NCBI GenBank assembly: GCA_030698575.1
Contig: JAUYMQ010000430.1
Location: 1 to 9,438 of the forward strand
DNA length: 9,438 nucleotides
Reading direction: 5' to 3'
Source of the DNA: Deltaproteobacteria bacterium
GTDB lineage: Bacteria > JAUYMQ01
Part shown: positions 5,969 through 9,438 of the stretch, one piece after another
How the letters are laid out: each line of letters starts with the position of its first letter
Position numbering within the stretch: position 1 is the first letter of the stretch
Position numbers and translations under genes: made by a program
Notes under the pieces: model-generated
The model's database searches: none
Seen by the model: the letters and a program-made list of their open reading frames with translations, nothing else
Told to the model about the DNA's origin: nothing

Positions 5969-8383
5969 CTATCCTCCCGAGGGGCCAGAGGTTCGCGCGG
6001 GCTTCATGATCCTCGCCTCCGCGAATCGCGCCGCCTGCTCCTTTACCCATCCTTCGAGCTCCCGGATGAGCTCGTGGTCTTTCCCGACGAGGGCCGCTCG
6101 AAGCGCGCGCCATCGCTCGGCGGACGTCGCCCGGGCGCCCTCCAGGTCCCTGAGCAATCCCGACTCCGGGGCGCCGTCCACGGCCGCGAGCCGGTTGATC
6201 CAGAGCCGCTCCTTCCAGTAGGCCGAATCCCAGTCGAGGATCAAGCCCGCCGTTTCAGCTCCCCAGCGGCGCACCATCGCCCGCCACATCGACCGGTCAG
6301 CGTCGTAGGCCTCCGGATTCCAGAGGTAGTCGGCGAGGGTCATCGCCTTGGCCAGAAAGCGCCCTCCGGTCGAGCCGTTGAAATAGAACTCCCCTTCGAA
6401 GCTCGAGGCGGGCAAATCTTCAGCCTCGATGAAAAAAGGTTCGAAAAGGCTGGCCTTCGCGGCGCGGTCTGGGCTCCCCGCATAGTGAGGGCTCAGCTCC
6501 AGCTCCCAGACGGAATTGTCCCAGAGAATGAGCGGCCGCCCGCCGACCGTGTCGGCGAAGCCCGCGGCGCTCGTCCCGTCGACGATGCGGGATCGCACGG
6601 TCGGCCCGGTCCAGGCCAGGACCACGTCCGGGGGGAGTTCCCGCCCGAGCGCCGTCATGTAGGCGTCCGCTTCAGCGCCCCCCCTCTCGCGGAATTGGTC
6701 ATTGTACCAGGGGGGAACGATCACCAGCATCGCGCCCTGGCTGGCGCGGACCCTCTGCCGGACCTGATCGATGAGCCAGAGGTGCGCCGCTGCGAGCGAA
6801 GGAAAGCGCGCGCGATCATGGGCATCGTCGAGATGGTAGGCGAAGGGGTTCTCGACGGTCGCGGGGAGGAAATCGTCGAGGCAGAGCATGACGATGCGTG
6901 CTCCCGCCTCGAGGCTCTGATCGATTTCAGACAGGAGAATGTCCACGTCCTCCTTCCGGCTGATCTGGAAGGTGTCGGTGATCCCGGACTCGGAGCGCTG
7001 GGCGTAGGGGTTCAGAAGTATGCCGAGCTGGTAGAGCTGTGTCTCCATCGCCCGCTCGCCGATATCCTCGAGAAGCGCGCGGTAGAGTCGGGGGGGCTCC
7101 CACCAGCGCGGCGTGCGCAGCGGGTAGTTCAGGTAGAGGCGATTGAGCTTCAGGCCCACCATCCAGCGAGAGGCGCTGAGAATCGAGCGTGCGCCGAGTA
7201 TCCCGGGCTCCCAGGCGGCGAGCGAGCGGCCCCTGAAGGCCGGCCAGTCGGTTCCGTCCACGGCGCGAAGCGCGGCGCCGCCTTCATCCGCCGGGCGCAG
7301 GAGCTGTCGCAGGGTCTCGAGCGCGTAGATCGCACCGGGGCCGTCGGCGCCGGCGGCCTCGATGGACAGGCCGCGCGGTTCGAGGGTGCGCGATCGCAAG
7401 GCATAGCCTTCCGGCCCCAGCCGGAGCGCCGCGGCGGCCGTGGCAGCCAGCACCGCCGGGACTTTCCCGTCGGCCCGGGCGAACCTGAGCGTTGCGTCGC
7501 AGCCGGCAGGCGCCTCTCCTTTGCTGCCGGGCGTGATCAGCACGGCGCCGAGCTCGCGAAGCCTCTCTTCGAACTCCGCGACGCGCGCGGCGAAGCCGGC
7601 CGGCGGGGGTTCGGGTGCGTGAAGGCAGAGTCGCCTGATGGCGAGCGACGGCCCGTGCTCGGCAAGATTCCGGGGAGTCGGCACGACACGGCCCAGCGCG
7701 TCGTCGTCAAGTGCGCGATAAGGCGCGATGCGCTCTTCGAGCGTGAGGTTGCGGGCGCTATAGCTGAAGCGGACATCGTCGATCTCTACGATGCCCGGGC
7801 CGGCAAGCGTGAAGCGCACGCGGGCGAAAGTCGCGCCGGACGGCGCCTCATCGCCGGCGGGGTTCTCGTAGCTCGAGACGAATCCGGCCCGGCGCCAGGC
7901 GGATGTGCCCGCGCTCTTCAGAAAAGCGAGCGGGTAGGGGCGATCTCCGGACAGGCCGGCGATCGGCCGGCGTTGCGCGTCGAGCCACTCGACGCGCACG
8001 CGAAAGCGCTCCGCCATCGTTCCGCTCGCGGGGCGAGGCGTGGTGGTGAATCGCAGCGCGGCCGAAAGCTCGTGGAGGCCGGGAAGCACCGGCACCTCGG
8101 TCGCGGCCTCGGCGTGGCCGCCGGCGTGGGCAGCCAGGCGCAGCGCGAATTGCCCCGCATGGGCTTCACGGTCGCTCACCCGCGCGCCCTCGATCCGCCA
8201 GCCCCGCGCACCGGCCTCGAAGCTTCCGTTGGCAAGAAGATTTCCGCGCTCGAAAGCCGCGCGCCGGAGGGCCAGAGAGGGTTCATCGCCGGTGTCGGCC
8301 GCCGCCGGCCGCTGCAGCGCGGCCGGTGCGAGACCGATCACCAGGAGCGCCAGGACGATGCGGCGCGGAATTCGGAATGTCAT
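5969..8383 (-). CDS. Exported GH84-like beta-N-acetylglucosaminidase
   Basis: 804 residues from ATG 8381-8383, with GAGAGGG just upstream; an in-frame GTG at 8411 lies ahead of that site. Residues 1-29 look like a signal peptide ending in AAA. Next comes a jelly-roll, CBM-like module (about 47-210), beginning NLLANGSFEAGARGW. Residues 230-375 resemble the N-terminal domain of GH20/GH84 enzymes (VVPTPRNL; GPGAIYALETLRQLL). The TIM barrel follows: RGRSLAAWEPG (384-394), MLCLDDF (499-505) with the catalytic Asp pair 503-504, VIVPPWYND (554-562), WTGPTVRSRI (591-600) and LILWDN (618-623). These match GH84 order, where enzymes remove terminal beta-GlcNAc by substrate-assisted catalysis. Departures: no GFYG/PW motif at the barrel start, and WDN is followed by SVWELE instead of the usual Asn-Asp-Tyr. 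The substrate may therefore be unusual. It is the first gene of an operon with the mini-secretin. Confidence 0.85.
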   Translation of the reverse strand: MTFRIPRRIVLALLVIGLAPAALQRPAAADTGDEPSLALRRAAFERGNLLANGSFEAGARGWRIEGARVSDREAHAGQFALRLAAHAGGHAEAATEVPVLPGLHELSAALRFTTTPRPASGTMAERFRVRVEWLDAQRRPIAGLSGDRPYPLAFLKSAGTSAWRRAGFVSSYENPAGDEAPSGATFARVRFTLAGPGIVEIDDVRFSYSARNLTLEERIAPYRALDDDALGRVVPTPRNLAEHGPSLAIRRLCLHAPEPPPAGFAARVAEFEERLRELGAVLITPGSKGEAPAGCDATLRFARADGKVPAVLAATAAAALRLGPEGYALRSRTLEPRGLSIEAAGADGPGAIYALETLRQLLRPADEGGAALRAVDGTDWPAFRGRSLAAWEPGILGARSILSASRWMVGLKLNRLYLNYPLRTPRWWEPPRLYRALLEDIGERAMETQLYQLGILLNPYAQRSESGITDTFQISRKEDVDILLSEIDQSLEAGARIVMLCLDDFLPATVENPFAYHLDDAHDRARFPSLAAAHLWLIDQVRQRVRASQGAMLVIVPPWYNDQFRERGGAEADAYMTALGRELPPDVVLAWTGPTVRSRIVDGTSAAGFADTVGGRPLILWDNSVWELELSPHYAGSPDRAAKASLFEPFFIEAEDLPASSFEGEFYFNGSTGGRFLAKAMTLADYLWNPEAYDADRSMWRAMVRRWGAETAGLILDWDSAYWKERLWINRLAAVDGAPESGLLRDLEGARATSAERWRALRAALVGKDHELIRELEGWVKEQAARFAEARIMKPARTSGPSGG

Positions 8384-8445
8384 GTCGGCCCTCTCTCCTC
8401 GAGCGGGTGTCACGGTTACTTCGGGCGCAAGAAGATGGATCGGCC

Positions 8446-8478
8446 ATTAAAGCCGGCGACTTGACCTGGCCGCCGGCT
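8446..8478 (-). promoter_or_regulatory. Inverted repeat and TTTAAT box upstream of the GH84 operon
   Basis: AGCCGGCG (8451-8458) and CGCCGGCT (8471-8478) form a perfect 8-bp stem with a 12-base loop. On the minus strand the stem runs directly into TTTAAT (8451 to 8446). That hexamer could be the -10 of the GH84 operon, with no good -35, in which case the repeat is an operator. Alternatively it is a weak terminator-like tail. The operon start codon lies about 60 bases further on. Confidence 0.35.
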
Positions 8479-8498
8479 GCGAAGAACCGGCAGATTCC

Positions 8499-8528
8499 TT
8501 GACGCTCGCGCGCGGGCGGTGCTAGGGT
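8499..8528 (+). promoter_or_regulatory. Candidate sigma-70 promoter for the TolB/FlgO-like gene
   Basis: TTGACG (8499-8504) is followed after 18 bases by TAGGGT (8523-8528), a form common in GC-rich genomes. Transcription would begin near 8535, reading through the anmK remnant to the gene at 8765, with a leader of about 230 nt. The -10 lies in the loop of the inverted repeat 8508-8540. Confidence 0.5.
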
Positions 8529-8540
8529 CCGCCTGCGCGC
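8508..8540 (+). repeat. 12-bp inverted repeat bracketing a -10 element (possible operator)
   Basis: GCGCGCGGGCGG (8508-8519) is complementary to CCGCCTGCGCGC (8529-8540) with one G-T wobble, around a nine-base centre TGCTAGGGT that contains the proposed -10. A repressor dimer on this repeat would occlude the promoter; as RNA or cruciform it would be a strong hairpin. GC bias raises the chance of accidental pairing, but 11 of 12 Watson-Crick matches is high. Confidence 0.5.
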
Positions 8541-8545
8541 CCGCC

Positions 8546-8707
8546 GTGCTGAACCTCGGCGGCATCGCCAAGCTCACCTACCTTCCCGCCGGGAAGAGGC
8601 CGGAGGCCGTGATCACCTTCGATGTGGGGCCTGCCAACATGGTGATCGACGGCGTCGTCGAGCGGATCACCGCCGGGCGCGATCCGGGCGGTCGTTATGG
8701 GAAAGAT
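8546..8707 (+). pseudogene. anmK: Internal fragment of anhydro-N-acetylmuramic acid kinase
   Basis: About 54 codons closely follow the middle of AnmK, a roughly 370-residue ASKHA-fold kinase that converts 1,6-anhydro-MurNAc to MurNAc-6-phosphate in peptidoglycan recycling. Seen are VLNLGGIAKLTYLPAG, for the family's VLNIGGIANLTYLP, then FDVGPANMVIDGVVERIT, for FDTGPGNMLID, then a decayed Tyr-x-x-Asp. The fragment has no N-terminal catalytic half and no C-terminal domain, and conserved Thr and Gly of the FDTGPGN loop are Val and Ala, so it cannot be active. Homology fades after about 8707, though the frame stays open into the next gene. The flanking sequence shows no transposon ends. It is a deletion remnant, or a fragment left by rearrangement. 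Confidence 0.8.
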
Positions 8708-8752
8708 CGTCCCGGGCGGGCGAGGAGTTCCGCGGGCCTGACGCACCGCGGG

Positions 8753-8758
8753 GGAGGT
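8753..8758 (+). promoter_or_regulatory. Ribosome-binding site that sets a TTG start
   Basis: GGAGGT lies 6 bases before TTG 8765-8767, the same arrangement as at 4004-4018. It separates the exported protein from the in-frame anmK remnant upstream. Confidence 0.75.
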
Positions 8759-8764
8759 GCACCC

Positions 8765-9319
8765 TTGAATCGATCATCGAAACGCTTCGCGCGGCATGCG
8801 GGCGCAGGGCGCGGCGCCCTGTTCCTGATTGCCGCCGCAATGTTGCTCGGGACGCCGTCGGGCGGCCTGATGGCGCAGGCGCCGGATGTCGCCGACATTC
8901 GACTTGCGCTGCTTCCCTTCGCGGTCTCCGGCGCCCTCGAGTACGAGGGCGTGGGGCCGCTCGTTCCCGAGATGCTGGCTTCGCGGATGACGGACATGGG
9001 GCCTTTCCGGTTCATGGACACGGTTGCGATGCGAAAGGAGGGCGCCGCCAAGTCGGGAGCGCTCTCGCCTGACGATGCGGCGCGTTTGGCCAACCGCTTC
9101 GACGCCGACTTCGTCATCGCCGGCGCGATACGCCGGAGCGGAGGCGTCACGGTCCTGAGCGCGCAGCCCTACGCGCGGGACGGATCCGCTGCGGGCGAGC
9201 GGGTTGTGGTGCCGGTCATAACCGTCGAAGATGTCCTGTCGAAGATGGAGCCGCTTGCTGAGGGGCTGTCGGCGCGTCTCCGCCCCTCCCCGGACGAAGC
9301 CAAGCCTCCCAATCCCTGA
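8765..9319 (+). CDS. Small exported TolB/FlgO-like N-terminal domain protein
   Basis: 184 residues from TTG 8765-8767. The N-terminus is basic (RSSKRFARH), then hydrophobic (about 18-30), ending near Leu-Met-Ala-Gln-Ala, a likely signal peptide; there is no lipobox cysteine. The mature part begins IRLALLPFAVSG (about 45-56) and continues with PEMLASRM, then ARLANRFDADFVIAGAIRR (about 107-125) and a VTVLSAQPY strand. This is the layout of TolB N-terminal/FlgO/CsgG-like periplasmic domains: beta strand ending in PF, helix with LASRL, helix with GADYVI. Such domains often precede beta-propeller repeats in larger outer-membrane-associated proteins; here the protein stops after one domain with a proline-rich tail. 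The same frame is open upstream to 8519 through the anmK remnant, but the ribosome-binding site and signal peptide argue for the TTG. Function unknown. Confidence 0.75.
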   Translation: MNRSSKRFARHAGAGRGALFLIAAAMLLGTPSGGLMAQAPDVADIRLALLPFAVSGALEYEGVGPLVPEMLASRMTDMGPFRFMDTVAMRKEGAAKSGALSPDDAARLANRFDADFVIAGAIRRSGGVTVLSAQPYARDGSAAGERVVVPVITVEDVLSKMEPLAEGLSARLRPSPDEAKPPNP

Positions 9320-9362
9320 AATGATCGATCAGGCGGAAGTTGAGATCCCGGACGGCCCCCGG

Positions 9363-9391
9363 TTGTTGACAAGGGCCGGGAGAGGTATAGT
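9363..9391 (+). promoter_or_regulatory. Candidate promoter near the right edge
   Basis: TATAGT (9386-9391) is a strong -10. The perfect -35 TTGACA (9366-9371) is only 14 bases upstream, shorter than usual. TTGTTG (9363-9368) has ideal 17-base spacing but a poorer match. A partial inverted repeat (GGCCC 9354-9358 with GGGCC 9373-9377) encloses the -35. It would drive a gene running out of the window. Confidence 0.45.
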
Positions 9392-9432
9392 CAGCCGGCG
9401 ATCGACGACAATTCCGTCCACGGGGGAGCAGG

Positions 9433-9438
9433 GTGTCG
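9433..9438 (+). CDS. Possible start of a further gene (GTG), truncated by the window
   Basis: GTG at 9433-9435 follows the purine run GGGGGAG (9422-9428) by 4 bases and lies about 35 bases after the predicted transcription start of the candidate promoter at 9363-9391. Only two codons are visible, so nothing can be said about the product. Confidence 0.25.

Noticed and set aside
5967-6113. A longer start for the mini-secretin at 6113
   Set aside because: The extension overlaps the end of the GH84-like gene, is arginine-rich and not signal-like. ATG 5964-5966 has a good ribosome-binding site and starts a signal peptide.
6074-8464. A 796-codon open frame on the plus strand opposite the GH84-like gene
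   Set aside because: It mirrors the minus-strand gene frame in GC-rich DNA, its product has no recognisable domain, and the minus strand carries clear GH84 motifs and a signal peptide.
8519-9319. A single 266-residue fusion of AnmK-like and TolB/FlgO-like parts
   Set aside because: The AnmK part lacks most of the domain. A perfect ribosome-binding site, a TTG and a signal peptide begin at 8753-8765, so the two are better annotated separately.
1-9438. CRISPR arrays, tandem repeats, tRNA genes or insertion-sequence ends
   Set aside because: No regularly spaced direct repeats, no tRNA-like cloverleaf and no transposase or terminal inverted repeats were seen.

Overview
The window is GC-rich with very tight gene packing. 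It reads as the chromosome of a Gram-negative bacterium: three products carry export signals, and one is a secretin-type outer-membrane protein. The mix is an HD-GYP protein, an RqcH-type NFACT protein, a CspA-type cold-shock protein, a GH84-like glycosidase and a TolB/FlgO-like periplasmic protein. This would suit a Deltaproteobacteria-like or related uncultured lineage, but nothing here fixes the taxon. No tRNA, rRNA, CRISPR array, insertion sequence or prophage gene is visible.

Left part (1-2100). The 3' end of an HD-GYP gene (+) meets a convergent gene (-) for a two-pass membrane protein with a long coiled coil and a RelE/ParE-like C-terminal segment. The two stop codons share one CTAG. 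A 321-base non-coding region follows. It holds candidate divergent promoters and a roughly 205-nt leader with a strong hairpin ahead of a 66-residue cold-shock protein (+), which ends in a textbook intrinsic terminator.

Middle part (2100-5122). An rqcH-like gene (-) and a GT-B glycosyltransferase-like gene (+) are transcribed divergently from a 107-base gap. The glycosyltransferase resembles the N-terminal half of plant L-arabinokinase and starts at a TTG placed by a perfect ribosome-binding site.

Right part (5103-9438). A two-gene minus-strand operon encodes an exported GH84-like beta-N-acetylglucosaminidase and, 2 bases later, a miniature exported secretin-domain protein. Its 3' end overlaps the glycosyltransferase gene by 20 bases. 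Divergent from it lies a promoter whose -10 sits in the loop of a 12-bp inverted repeat. It is followed by a 54-codon remnant of anmK (anhydro-N-acetylmuramic acid kinase) and a small exported TolB/FlgO-like protein. A candidate promoter and start for a further gene lie at the right edge.

No complete multi-gene system can be proven. The most notable points are the GH84/mini-secretin pair beside an anmK remnant (an amino-sugar or cell-wall theme), the membrane-anchored RelE-like protein, and an RqcH homologue whose tRNA-recruiting Asp-Arg pair is Asp-Val.
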